Source: Chloroflexota bacterium (GTDB lineage: Bacteria > Chloroflexota > Anaerolineae > Anaerolineales > UBA4823). From it: a stretch of DNA of 64,000 nt. The first letter of the stretch is position 1; each line of letters opens with the position of its first letter. Shown here one piece after another: positions 23,138-31,853 of this stretch. The translations under genes were made by a program, and so were the position numbers. The notes beneath the pieces are model-generated. The model did no database searches. It had not been told where the DNA came from and saw only the letters and a list, made by a program, of their open reading frames with translations. Where the stretch lies: assembly GCA_029782365.1 (NCBI GenBank), contig JAKOUW010000143.1:62001-126000 (forward strand), given 5' to 3'.

Positions 23138-24604
23138 TTATTTTTCTGCCTGCGTAAAACTTGCCGGGCTGAGCGCATAAACATCCAGCGTTTTAATGAC
23201 CGTCTCGGCACCCTGGGTGAACACCTCCAGCCCCTGGCTGTCTGCATCCGGGAAAATGCTGTCCGAGATCACCACCCGGCCGTCATTGCAAAACACTTCA
23301 ACGGAAGAGCGGTCAACAAAAATCTGCAGGCGGATTATCCCATCGATCGGCTCCAGGTCGGCCGAATGGACGCAAGCAAAACCGGGGTCAAAGCCGGTTT
23401 GGCCAGAAGAGGTGCGGTCAAGCAGGATTTGTTGCCGGGGCACGTGGTAGCCAATCGTCGTGGCCTGCTGGTCGCCAACCCGCACGCGCAAGCCAAAGGT
23501 TTCCACGCTCGGGTTGATTCGAAATTCGACGCAAATTTCAAATGAATCGCCCTGAACGGCCTGGAGCAGGTTCTGCGTGGGGAGCAGGGTGATATTCTGC
23601 CAATGGGATTGAGGGCCGCGCAAAGCAGTCAACTCGGCGATTGGCTGTTGGAAAAGGCGGATGCCATGGGCGGTGTGTCTCAGGGACAGCCGCCGCGGCA
23701 GGTTGAACACACCACGCCAGGCAGTCGTCGGGATGACTTTGGCGTACTGCCAGTTGTTTTGCCAGCCCAACATCAGGCGCAGGCCGCGCGGCTCATCGTT
23801 CCAGGTTTGGGCGGCGTAAAAATCTGCGCCGTGATCGACCCATAAGACGGTGTCCGGGGCATATTCGGAGGTGAACGTCTGCCCATCGAAGTCGCCGATG
23901 AAATAACGCATCCCCGAAGTTCCTGCGATGCCGTTCTTACCCACCCCCGCCGTCAGCACCCAGCGCGATTCTGGACCCTCACCCACGGCCAGCTTAAACA
24001 AATCCGGTGTTTCCCAAAAACCAAAATTGGCGATGTGCTCTTTTCCGAAGGAGCCGGTCGGCTGCCAGTGAATGAGATCGGCAGAGGCGAAGAATTGGAT
24101 CTCTTCGCCAGCCGCCAGCACCAAAACCCAATGTTCTGCGCCGTGCTCGCTGTACCAAAAAACTTTCGGGTCGCGGAAGTCACGCTGGCCGTCGGCCGGG
24201 AGCAGCACCGGGTTACCCGCGTACTTGGTCCAGGTGCGGCCTCGATCGGTGCTGTAAGCCAGGCTCTGGCTTTCTTGTCTCTCTTGATGGTGCGTAAAAA
24301 TGGCCACCAGCGCTTCTTTGCCAAATCCAGCGGAGTCTTTCCAGTCAATGACCGCGCTGCCAGAGTAGATCAGGCCGTATTCGTCCGGATAAAGGGCAAT
24401 CGGCAGGTGCTGCCAGTTCACCAGATCGCGGCTGACGGCATGCCCCCAATGCATTGGCCCCCACACAGCGCTCTCCGGATGGTATTGATAGAGAAGATGG
24501 TATTCGCCCTGGTAGTAAACCAGTCCATTGGGATCGTTCAACCAGTTGGTTGGCGGGGTAAAGTGATATTGGGGGCGAAAATGATCATCTTGTGCAAGCA
24601 TCCC
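23138..24604 (-). CDS. GH32 beta-fructosidase, cytoplasmic
   Basis: A 488-residue classical GH32 enzyme with WLNDPNG (nucleophile D23), FRDPKVFWY and WETPDLF, where the Glu is kept but Cys is replaced by Thr. The beta-sandwich has FVDRSSVEVFCNDG. No signal peptide is present, so it should act on imported sucrose or fructo-oligosaccharides. The ATG at 24604 has GGAGG 8-9 bases upstream and gives the expected short N-terminus; an open frame continues upstream to 24886, but that part is antisense-like sequence over the aldo/keto reductase gene. It closely resembles the lipoprotein enzyme at 19971, suggesting duplication followed by relocation. Confidence 0.92.
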   Translation of the reverse strand, partial: GMLAQDDHFRPQYHFTPPTNWLNDPNGLVYYQGEYHLLYQYHPESAVWGPMHWGHAVSRDLVNWQHLPIALYPDEYGLIYSGSAVIDWKDSAGFGKEALVAIFTHHQERQESQSLAYSTDRGRTWTKYAGNPVLLPADGQRDFRDPKVFWYSEHGAEHWVLVLAAGEEIQFFASADLIHWQPTGSFGKEHIANFGFWETPDLFKLAVGEGPESRWVLTAGVGKNGIAGTSGMRYFIGDFDGQTFTSEYAPDTVLWVDHGADFYAAQTWNDEPRGLRLMLGWQNNWQYAKVIPTTAWRGVFNLPRRLSLRHTAHGIRLFQQPIAELTALRGPQSHWQNITLLPTQNLLQAVQGDSFEICVEFRINPSVETFGLRVRVGDQQATTIGYHVPRQQILLDRTSSGQTGFDPGFACVHSADLEPIDGIIRLQIFVDRSSVEVFCNDGRVVISDSIFPDADSQGLEVFTQGAETVIKTLDVYALSPASFTQAEK

Positions 24605-24659
24605 AGGAACCTCCGGCAGCAGTTTAATTTGTGAATATGCGGCTAATATACGGTCAAGT

Positions 24660-25631
24660 TTACCAGGCGTAGGCCTCAGGCGCCTCGCCCCCCGGCCCAG
24701 GCCAGATCTCATCCAGGCGCTGCAGGGCAGGGGCATCCAGTGTAATCTCCAGCGCGCGCTGGCAGGCCACGAGCTGCTCGCTGGTGCGCGGGCCAATGAT
24801 CGGGCCGGTGATATCCGGGTTGTGGAGAATCCATGCCAGGGCCAGGTGATTGGGCTCCTCACCCAGCTCACGGCACAGGCTTTCATAGGCGTTCAGTTGG
24901 GCGCAGTGCTTTTCCACATTTTCCTGCATCCACTTGGAAGCGCGCCGGCCTTCCTGGGCGCCGCCCAGCACGCCGCCCAGCAGGCCGCCCGCCAGGGGGC
25001 TCCAGGGGATGATCCCCAGGCCATATTCACGGCAGGCCGGGATCACTTCCAGCTCGATCTGCCGGGTGCGCAGGTTGTACAGGCTCTGTTCGCTCACCAG
25101 GCCCATGAAGTGGCGCGCCTGGGCTGCGCACTGCGCGGCCGCAATCTGCCAGCCGGCAAAATTGCTGCTGCCGGCGTACAGCACTTTGCCCTGCTGCACC
25201 AGCACTTCGACTGCCTGCCAGATCTCTTCCCAGGGGGTGCGGCGATCGATGTGGTGGAACTGGTACAGGTCGATATGATCTGTCTGCAGGCGGCGCAGGC
25301 TGTCCTCGACGGCCCGGCGGATATGGAAGGCCGAAAGGTGCTCCTCGTTCGGGTGGGTTCCCATGCGCCCGTAGACCTTGGTTGCCAACACAACCTGCTC
25401 GCGCCGCCCCCCGCCCTGCGCGAACCAGCGTCCCAGGATTTGTTCGGTGACGCCCTGGCCCAGCTTCGCCCCGTAGATATTGGCGGTGTCAAAAAAATTA
25501 ATCCCCAGCTCGAGGGCCCGGTCCATGATGGCGAAACTGTCGCTTTCGCTGGTGCGCTCGCCAAAGTTCATGGTGCCCAGGCACAAACGGCTCACGATCA
25601 GGCCGGTGCGGCCCAGGTGTTTATACTGCAT
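24660..25631 (-). CDS. Aldo/keto reductase
   Basis: A 323-residue TIM-barrel NADPH-dependent oxidoreductase. Visible features are YKHLGRTGLIVSRLCLGTMNFG at the start, the catalytic Asp/Tyr region FFDTANIYGAKLGQG, the catalytic Lys region VVLATKVYGRMG, and H in DLYQFHHIDRR. The C-terminal NADP-binding part includes GPIIGPRTSEQL. The group resembles YhdN/Tas-like enzymes acting on sugar or quinone carbonyls. It sits inside the fructan locus between the importer ATPase genes and the GH32 genes, so reduction of a sugar-derived carbonyl (for example fructose or a keto-sugar) is plausible but unproven. GGAGAAA precedes the ATG. Confidence 0.9.
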   Translation of the reverse strand: MQYKHLGRTGLIVSRLCLGTMNFGERTSESDSFAIMDRALELGINFFDTANIYGAKLGQGVTEQILGRWFAQGGGRREQVVLATKVYGRMGTHPNEEHLSAFHIRRAVEDSLRRLQTDHIDLYQFHHIDRRTPWEEIWQAVEVLVQQGKVLYAGSSNFAGWQIAAAQCAAQARHFMGLVSEQSLYNLRTRQIELEVIPACREYGLGIIPWSPLAGGLLGGVLGGAQEGRRASKWMQENVEKHCAQLNAYESLCRELGEEPNHLALAWILHNPDITGPIIGPRTSEQLVACQRALEITLDAPALQRLDEIWPGPGGEAPEAYAW

Positions 25632-25694
25632 TTCTTTTTCTCCAATCGCCGCCTGTTCAGCGGATTTCCCCCTGAACAGGCCGCAAGGTTAAGA

Positions 25695-26726
25695 CTAAAT
25701 CATCCCTTTGAGGCTCAGTTGGTCGGCATGGTGGCAGGAGACGTAATGCTCGGGTGAAATTTCACGCCAGGCCGGGGTTTCATCTTTGCACTGCTGTGTG
25801 GCATACGGGCAGCGCGGGTGAAAGTAACAGCCGCTGGGCGGGTGAGCGGGATTGGCAACCTCGCCTTCCAGGATCATGCGTTTGGCCTTGCGGGTGGGGT
25901 CCGGCAGAGGCACCGCCGAAAGCAGGGCCTCGGTGTAGGGGTGGCGTGGGTGGTGGAACAATTCTTCCGACACCGCCAGCTCGATGATCTTGCCAACGTA
26001 CATGACCGCCACCCGGTCAGAGATGTGCTCCACCACCGCCAGGTCGTGGGCAATAAAAATATAGGAGAGGCTCAGCTCTTGCTGTAGCTCCTTGAGCAGG
26101 TTGAGAATCTGGGCCTGGACCGAAACATCCAGGGCCGAGACCGATTCATCGCACACGATCAGCTTGGGGTGGCAAACGAGCGAGCGGGCGATGCCGATGC
26201 GCTGGCGCTGGCCGCCGCTGAAGGCATGCGGGTAGCGGCGCAGATGGCGTTCTTCCAACCCGACCAGCTTGAGCGTGTCCAGGACTTTCTCGCGCACCTC
26301 TTTGCCATGCGCCAAACCGTTATAAACCAGCGGTTCCTTCACAATATCAAACACGGTCATGCGCGGGTCGAGCGAGGAATACGGATCCTGAAAGATCATA
26401 TGGAAATGGCGCCGCATGGCGCGCAGATTCTCGCCTTTCAAGGCCGTCAGGTCAATCCACGTTTGATCGACCTGCAGTTCGACCTTGCCCTGGGTTGGCT
26501 CAAAAGCGCGCACGATCGCCCGTCCCAGGGTGGTTTTGCCGGAGCCTGATTCGCCCACGATGGAAAGCGTTTCGCCGGCGTTGACGAACAGATCGACATC
26601 ATCCACGGCGCGCACATGGCCCACCACGCGTTTCATCAGGCCAGAAGTGATGGGAAAAAACTTGGACAGGCCGTGGACGGACAGGATGCGCTGGTCGGTT
26701 GTTGGGTTAGATATTTGTCCACTCAT
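25695..26726 (-). CDS. ABC transporter ATPase, OppF/DppF type
   Basis: A 343-residue ATP-binding subunit. Walker A is GESGSGKTTLG, the signature is FSGGQRQRIGIARSL, and Walker B is LIVCDESVSALD followed by the H-loop around FIAHDLAVV. The C-terminal oligopeptide-transporter extension carries PPSGCYFHPRCPYA with the conserved Cys cluster that binds an iron-sulfur cluster in some members. The ATG at 26726 is preferred, with GGAG upstream; it overlaps the preceding ATPase gene by 20 bases. With the OppD-like subunit it should power the permeases encoded at 29520 and 30749. Confidence 0.93.
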   Translation of the reverse strand: MSGQISNPTTDQRILSVHGLSKFFPITSGLMKRVVGHVRAVDDVDLFVNAGETLSIVGESGSGKTTLGRAIVRAFEPTQGKVELQVDQTWIDLTALKGENLRAMRRHFHMIFQDPYSSLDPRMTVFDIVKEPLVYNGLAHGKEVREKVLDTLKLVGLEERHLRRYPHAFSGGQRQRIGIARSLVCHPKLIVCDESVSALDVSVQAQILNLLKELQQELSLSYIFIAHDLAVVEHISDRVAVMYVGKIIELAVSEELFHHPRHPYTEALLSAVPLPDPTRKAKRMILEGEVANPAHPPSGCYFHPRCPYATQQCKDETPAWREISPEHYVSCHHADQLSLKGMI

Positions 26727-27726
26727 CTTCGGGCTCCGTTTTATCACTATACAGGAAGCAGCGCACAAAGTGCCCTTCTTCTTTTTCGGTAAGTGCCGGC
26801 ATGGATTTATCGCATAAGCCGGCGATGGCGCTGGGGCAGCGCGAGGCAAATCCGCACTGGCGGGGCATGTCGATGGGGGTCGGCACCGTGCCCTTGATGA
26901 CTTCGAGCTTGTCCACCTTCTGGCCCGGTTTGGGGATGGAGCGCATCAAGCGCAGGGTGTATGGGTGCAGAGGATTGGCGAACAAGCGGGCGGTGGTGGT
27001 GGTTTCCACCACCTGGCCGAGGTACATGACATACACCCGTTCGACCGTTTCCGCAATCACCGCCATATTATGGGTGATGTACACCAGCGACATGCCATCC
27101 GCTCGCTGCAGTTCCCTCATCAGGTCGAGGATTTGGGCCTGGATCGTCACATCCAGGGCGGTGGTCGGCTCATCGGCCAGGATGATCTTGGGACTGCAGC
27201 TCAGGGCCATGGCGATCATGGCTCGCTGGCGCATGCCGCCGGAAAGCTGGTGCGGGTACTCATCGTGGCGTTGAGCGGGGTTCGAAATGCCCACCCGGTT
27301 GAGCAAACCGATCACGTGCTCGCGCACTTTTTTACCGCGCAGGTCCGTGTGCAGTTCTACCATCTCGCCGATCTGGCGCCCAATGGTATACACCGGTGAA
27401 AAGGCGGTCATCGGCTCCTGGAAGATCATGGCTATCTCGCCGCCGCGGATGGCGCGCAGCTCTGCGGCGTTCGGTTCCAGCGCGAAGATATCCACCTGGC
27501 TGCCGTCTTTGCGCCGCAGCACAGCTGTGCCTTTGACGACTTCGCCGGGCTGTTGAACCAGGCGCATGATCGACATCGACATGACGCTCTTTCCGCAGCC
27601 CGACTCGCCGATGATGCCGATGGTTTCCTGGTCGCCGACAGCCAGGTCGACGCCGTCCACCGCCTTCACGACGCCTTCGTCCAGGAAGAAGTAGGTTTTG
27701 AGATCTTTGACGTCCAATCTATTCAT
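26707..27726 (-). CDS. ABC transporter ATPase, OppD/DppD type
   Basis: A 339-residue ATP-binding subunit. Walker A is GESGCGKSVMS, the signature LSGGMRQRAMIAMAL, Walker B IILADEPTTALD, and H-loop VYITHNMAV. The C-terminal opp extension contains PRQCGFASRCPSA. GAGGAG lies 8 bases upstream of the ATG. Opp-type importers carry peptides in many bacteria but also oligosaccharides in others (notably thermophiles), and here the GH32 neighbours argue for fructo-oligosaccharide uptake. Confidence 0.93.
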   Translation of the reverse strand: MNRLDVKDLKTYFFLDEGVVKAVDGVDLAVGDQETIGIIGESGCGKSVMSMSIMRLVQQPGEVVKGTAVLRRKDGSQVDIFALEPNAAELRAIRGGEIAMIFQEPMTAFSPVYTIGRQIGEMVELHTDLRGKKVREHVIGLLNRVGISNPAQRHDEYPHQLSGGMRQRAMIAMALSCSPKIILADEPTTALDVTIQAQILDLMRELQRADGMSLVYITHNMAVIAETVERVYVMYLGQVVETTTTARLFANPLHPYTLRLMRSIPKPGQKVDKLEVIKGTVPTPIDMPRQCGFASRCPSAIAGLCDKSMPALTEKEEGHFVRCFLYSDKTEPEDEWTNI

Positions 27727-27763
27727 GGGTTTGGCTCCTCTACAGCGCGGTTGGTCAGGCGGT

Positions 27764-29485
27764 TTACGGGTTGGGCACGCCCCAGATCGAATCCAATTGC
27801 CAGGCGCTCAGGCTCGACAGGCTGGCCCCGCCGTTTTCTGAGAACAATTGGACGCCCAGGCTTTCGGGACTGGGAAACATCAGGGCGGTCATGGTCAGCT
27901 CGCCATCATTGGCAAACACCTCAATCGAGGACTGGTCGACATAGATGTGCAGGCGAACTTTCCCATTTTTGGCTTCCAACGGAACGGTCATATACTTCAT
28001 AAAAAGGCCGGCGAAATCGCCGTGTTCCGGATTGGTGCGGTCCATGAACAGGCTGCCGCTGGCCGCGTCATAGCCTATGCTGACGCCGTAGCTGTCCTGG
28101 GCATACACGGCAACCTTGATGCCGAAGCGCGCCTTGGGATCGGTGATCTCAAAGGCGGCGTCGATCTCATAGGTGTTGCGGGTGGGCTTGAAACCCGGCA
28201 GCGGGATGAAACCCTGGCTGAGAACCAGCGGCCCAACGTGCACCGGCTGCTGTCGCAGCCCTTCCAGGGCGGGAATTGGCCGTTGCACAATGCGCAGACC
28301 GCCCGCATAGGTCTGCAGGCTCAGCTCGCGCGGCAGCGCCAGGGCGCCCTTGCCCCAGGCGGTGGGCACATTGTTGGCATATTCCCAGTTGCCCATCCAT
28401 CCCATCGTCACCACCCGGTCTTCGGCGCCGTCGTAATCGCGGTAGGTGCGCACCGCGTAGTAATCAGCGCCGTAATCCAGCCAGTTGGCGCGCTCCACGC
28501 CGTTCGAGCTGACCAGGGCGCTGCCGTTGAGAAAACCGTTTGCGGACGGGTCGAGGGTAAACTGCGTGCCGTCAAAATCGCCGATGAAATACTGTTCCCG
28601 GTTGGGGCCCATGCCGCACAGCAAGACCCACTTTTTGTGATTGGGGTCGCCATCCACGCTCAGTTGGAAGAGATCGGGCACTTCCCACACCTGCGAGAAG
28701 GCGCCTTCCGGCCCGAAGTCGCTCAGGTGCTCCCACTGCTTGAGATCTTGCGAAGCGTAAAAGCTCACCTTGCGCAGATCGGACAGGGCAATGACCATGA
28801 TCCAGTGCTGGGTCGGGGCGTAGTAAAACACCTGCGGGTCGCGGAAAGCGGACTGCGGGGAGGTCAGCACCGGATTTTGATCGTAGAAGACAAAGCTCTT
28901 GTAGTCGTAGCTGATCGACAGGCCCTGGGTCTCCTGGTTGGTGGTCTTATCGTGCATGGTGTAGATGGCAATCATGGGCGGCTGGTTGGGATCGACCGCC
29001 AGGCCGCTGGTGTTACTGCGATCCACCACCACCGAGCCTGAATAGTAAACAAAAGACCCATTATCGCCGATCATCGGGGCGAGGCGCTCGTTCCAATGCA
29101 CCAGGTCGGACGATTCGGCGTGGCCCCACCAGAAGACGTGGTACAGGTTATTGAAGCGCACCATCCCATCCGGGTCTCCCAGCCAGCCGGCGGCCGGGGA
29201 AAAGTGGTACTGCTCGCGGTACGGCTGTTGATAGCGGACCGCCTGGGAGAGAGGATATTCAAAATCGTCGCGGGCCTGGGCAGTCGCCAGGTAATCTTGC
29301 GGCGTCTTGGGGCCTGGAGCGCTGGCGGCCTGGGCAGGCGCAGGCGTTTCTGCCCCGCCAGCCTGCGGGGAAGCAGTGGGCAAGCCGATTGTTTGAGGGG
29401 TTGAAGTCGATACGGAGGCGTTCATTGTTCCACATCCTGCTGACAAAACCATCAGCACGCAGAGCAGTGCAAATCTTTTGATCAT
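27764..29485 (-). CDS. GH32 family lipoprotein with variant active-site motifs
   Basis: A 573-residue predicted lipoprotein: lipobox LSAGC with C18, then a Thr/Ala/Pro linker to about residue 75. The catalytic domain has WLGDPDG instead of WMNDPNG, keeping the nucleophile D104 but losing both Asn residues that normally contact the sugar; FRDPQVFYY keeps RDP, and VWEVPDLF keeps Glu but lacks the usual Cys. The C-terminal sandwich has YVDQSSIEVFANDG. All three catalytic carboxylates are present, so activity is likely, but specificity may differ from ordinary levanase or invertase, or the protein may mainly bind fructan. It lies between the permease and ATPase genes of the importer, suggesting substrate trimming at the transporter. 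Confidence 0.88.
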   Translation of the reverse strand: MIKRFALLCVLMVLSAGCGTMNASVSTSTPQTIGLPTASPQAGGAETPAPAQAASAPGPKTPQDYLATAQARDDFEYPLSQAVRYQQPYREQYHFSPAAGWLGDPDGMVRFNNLYHVFWWGHAESSDLVHWNERLAPMIGDNGSFVYYSGSVVVDRSNTSGLAVDPNQPPMIAIYTMHDKTTNQETQGLSISYDYKSFVFYDQNPVLTSPQSAFRDPQVFYYAPTQHWIMVIALSDLRKVSFYASQDLKQWEHLSDFGPEGAFSQVWEVPDLFQLSVDGDPNHKKWVLLCGMGPNREQYFIGDFDGTQFTLDPSANGFLNGSALVSSNGVERANWLDYGADYYAVRTYRDYDGAEDRVVTMGWMGNWEYANNVPTAWGKGALALPRELSLQTYAGGLRIVQRPIPALEGLRQQPVHVGPLVLSQGFIPLPGFKPTRNTYEIDAAFEITDPKARFGIKVAVYAQDSYGVSIGYDAASGSLFMDRTNPEHGDFAGLFMKYMTVPLEAKNGKVRLHIYVDQSSIEVFANDGELTMTALMFPSPESLGVQLFSENGGASLSSLSAWQLDSIWGVPNP

Positions 29486-29519
29486 CGCCGCACGCTTGAG
29501 TGATTATTCATCAATGCCA

Positions 29520-30719
29520 TCAACGTGAATAGGGGTCGGCGGCATCCCGCAGGCCGTCGCCCAGGAAGTTGAACAGCACCACGGCCAGGATAATGGCGGC
29601 GCAGGGGTACAGCAGCCAGGGATAATGACCCAGGACAGTCACATCTTGAGCCTGCTGGAGCAGAGAGCCCCAACTGACGTTCGGCGCGGTGATGCCTAAC
29701 CCCAGGAAGCTGAGGGTCGTCTCGCCCAGGATCATACCCGGGATTGAAATGGTGATGTGCACGATCAGGTAGCTGGTGAAGCCGGGCAGCAGATGGCGGA
29801 AGATGATCGCCATGTCGCTGGCGGAAGAAATCTTGGCGGCCGTGACGTAATCTTCCTCGCGCAGCGAGATAATCTTGCCGCGCACCACGCGCGCCAGGCC
29901 CGTCCAGCCGACCAGCGAAAGGATCAGGGTGATGGCCAGGAATTTCTGGATGCCAGTCCACCCCACCGGGATGGCGGCGGAAAGACCCATCCAAAGCGGG
30001 ATCTGGGGGATGCTCATGATGAACTCAATCAAGCGTTGGATGAGCAGATCGACCGTGCCGCCGAAGAAGCCGGAAATGCCGCCCAGCAGGATGCCCAGGA
30101 AGAAGCTGATCAGCACCCCGCCCAAACCGATGAACAGCGAAACCCGCGCCGCAAACACGATGCGCGAGTATAAATCTCGCCCCAGGTTGTCGCTGCCGAA
30201 GAGGAACAGCGGGTTCTGAGAGGTGGCGCCGAACAGGTGGATATCCATCGGAATGAAGCCCAGCAGGTCATACGGCTCGCCCTTGACGAAGAACTGAATC
30301 GGGTAGCGAGTGCTGGTGTCTTCTTCAAAACTGTAAGTATAGGTGGTTTCGTTCAATTTGCTGACGCGGTCATACAGGAACGGCAGGTGGAAACTGCCAT
30401 CGGCGTCCTGGATGCGGATGGTGGTGGGCGGCGCGTAGACCAGGTCCTTGAAGCGGGTCACCGGGCTGTAAGTGGCGAAAAAGTTGGCGAAGATGGCCAT
30501 GATGTACATCACGAGCAGCACCCAGAAGCTGATGGTCGCCAGTTTATGCTTGCGGAACTTGACCAGCATCAACTGGTACTGGGAGGCTTCCAGCAGGTGT
30601 TCGGCCATTTTCTGGCGCTTCGAGCGCGTGCCGCGGAAGCGGCGGAGCATCTCCTTGGAACGGCGGTTGACGTAACTGTCGGAGTCAGCAGAAGTTGGGG
30701 TAGAAATTGTATTCGTCAT
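29520..30719 (-). CDS. ABC transporter permease, OppC/DppC type
   Basis: A 399-residue membrane subunit. The N-terminal cytoplasmic segment (about 55 residues) is followed by a first helix (ATISFWVLLVMYIMAIFANF), an extracellular insert of about 110 residues, and five more helices. The EAA-loop region (GWTGLARVVRGKIISLREEDYVTAAK) is the ATPase contact. FLFGSDNLGRDLYSRI before the core is diagnostic for the DppC/OppC family. The insert is longer than usual (typical members are about 300 residues) and may help dock the binding protein. AGGTGAG precedes the ATG. Confidence 0.92.
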   Translation of the reverse strand: MTNTISTPTSADSDSYVNRRSKEMLRRFRGTRSKRQKMAEHLLEASQYQLMLVKFRKHKLATISFWVLLVMYIMAIFANFFATYSPVTRFKDLVYAPPTTIRIQDADGSFHLPFLYDRVSKLNETTYTYSFEEDTSTRYPIQFFVKGEPYDLLGFIPMDIHLFGATSQNPLFLFGSDNLGRDLYSRIVFAARVSLFIGLGGVLISFFLGILLGGISGFFGGTVDLLIQRLIEFIMSIPQIPLWMGLSAAIPVGWTGIQKFLAITLILSLVGWTGLARVVRGKIISLREEDYVTAAKISSASDMAIIFRHLLPGFTSYLIVHITISIPGMILGETTLSFLGLGITAPNVSWGSLLQQAQDVTVLGHYPWLLYPCAAIILAVVLFNFLGDGLRDAADPYSR

Positions 30720-30748
30720 CGTTTTTGCTCACCTGTTCGCAAACTGCC

Positions 30749-31735
30749 TTATTCGAAACGGATGCGGGGATCAGCCCACGCAAGCAGGATATCCGAGATC
30801 AGCGTGCCAACAATGGTCAGGCTGCATAAGATCAGCACAAAGCCGCCTGCCAGGTACATATCCTGACTCAAGGTGGCGTCCAGCATCATGGGGCCGACGG
30901 TCGGGATGTTGAGCACTTTCGAAACGACCAGCTCTCCGCCCACCATGGCCGGCAGCATCCAGCCGATGGTGCTGATGATCGGGTTGATGGCGATGCGGAT
31001 CGGGTATAACAGGATGACCTTCCACTCCGGCAGGCCCTTGGCGCGGGCGGTGGTCACGTACTGCTTCTTCAGCTCATCCAGCAGGGTGGCGCGCAGCACG
31101 CGGATCAGCCCGGCCGAACCGGTCACCGCCAGCACGACCAGCGGCAGCCAGACATTGCGCATCAGATCCACGAACTTGGCGAGCGACCAGGGCGCGTCCT
31201 GAAACTGCGCCGAGAATAGGCCGGTCGTCATATAGCCGGTGCTGGTAAAGACGGCAAACATCAGCACCAGGGCCAGCAGAAAGGCCGGGACCGACAGGCC
31301 CAAAAAGCTGAGCAGGGTGAAGAAATAATCCCAGACGGTGTATTTTTTGAGCGCCGAGAGAATCCCGATGGGAATGCCGATCATCCATGTCACCAGCATG
31401 GCTCCCAGGGAAAGGGCGATGGTGCGTGGAATGCGCTCTGCCAGCAGTTCAACGACCGGCCGTTGGAATTTGAAGGAATTGCCAAAATCGCCGTGCAGGA
31501 TGATTTTGCCGATCCAGATGAAATACTGCACGACCACCGGCTGGTCCAGCCCGTACTGCCGGAGGAGAGCCTCTTTTTGAGCGGCGTTGACAGAGCCGCC
31601 CTGCAGCTCCAGGTTGCGAATGTACGATTCAACGAAATTCCCTGGCGGCAGTTGGATAACGATAAACGAAACAATCGAAACCAGGATCAGCAAAGGGACG
31701 AGGATGATGATGCGGCGCACAATGAACTTTAACAT
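30749..31735 (-). CDS. ABC transporter permease, OppB/DppB type
   Basis: A 328-residue membrane subunit with six helices. It begins with LKFIVRRIIILVPLLILVS, has GDFGNSFKFQRPV before the core, and an EAA-loop region RATLLDELKKQYVTTARAKGL. The ATG at 31735 has AAAGGG six bases upstream; the ORF continues upstream without a better site. It forms the channel with the OppC-like subunit encoded directly downstream. Confidence 0.93.
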   Translation of the reverse strand: MLKFIVRRIIILVPLLILVSIVSFIVIQLPPGNFVESYIRNLELQGGSVNAAQKEALLRQYGLDQPVVVQYFIWIGKIILHGDFGNSFKFQRPVVELLAERIPRTIALSLGAMLVTWMIGIPIGILSALKKYTVWDYFFTLLSFLGLSVPAFLLALVLMFAVFTSTGYMTTGLFSAQFQDAPWSLAKFVDLMRNVWLPLVVLAVTGSAGLIRVLRATLLDELKKQYVTTARAKGLPEWKVILLYPIRIAINPIISTIGWMLPAMVGGELVVSKVLNIPTVGPMMLDATLSQDMYLAGGFVLILCSLTIVGTLISDILLAWADPRIRFE

Positions 31736-31853
31736 AGCAACCCTTTCCGTTTTTCCGCTGGGCAAATGCTGGGCCGGCGCCGATGGTTACAGCGCACTGG
31801 CTTTGGGGCCCGGTCCAGGGTGCGGCCGGGCCCCGGAGAATTATCCAATAAAA

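Noticed and set aside
24605..24886. 94-residue N-terminal extension of the GH32 enzyme
   Set aside because: It covers the aldo/keto reductase coding region in another frame; ATG 24604 has GGAGG and gives the normal GH32 N-terminus.
27848..29041. 397-codon + strand frame opposite the GH32 lipoprotein
   Set aside because: Antisense shadow; the minus strand has lipobox, RDP and propeller motifs.
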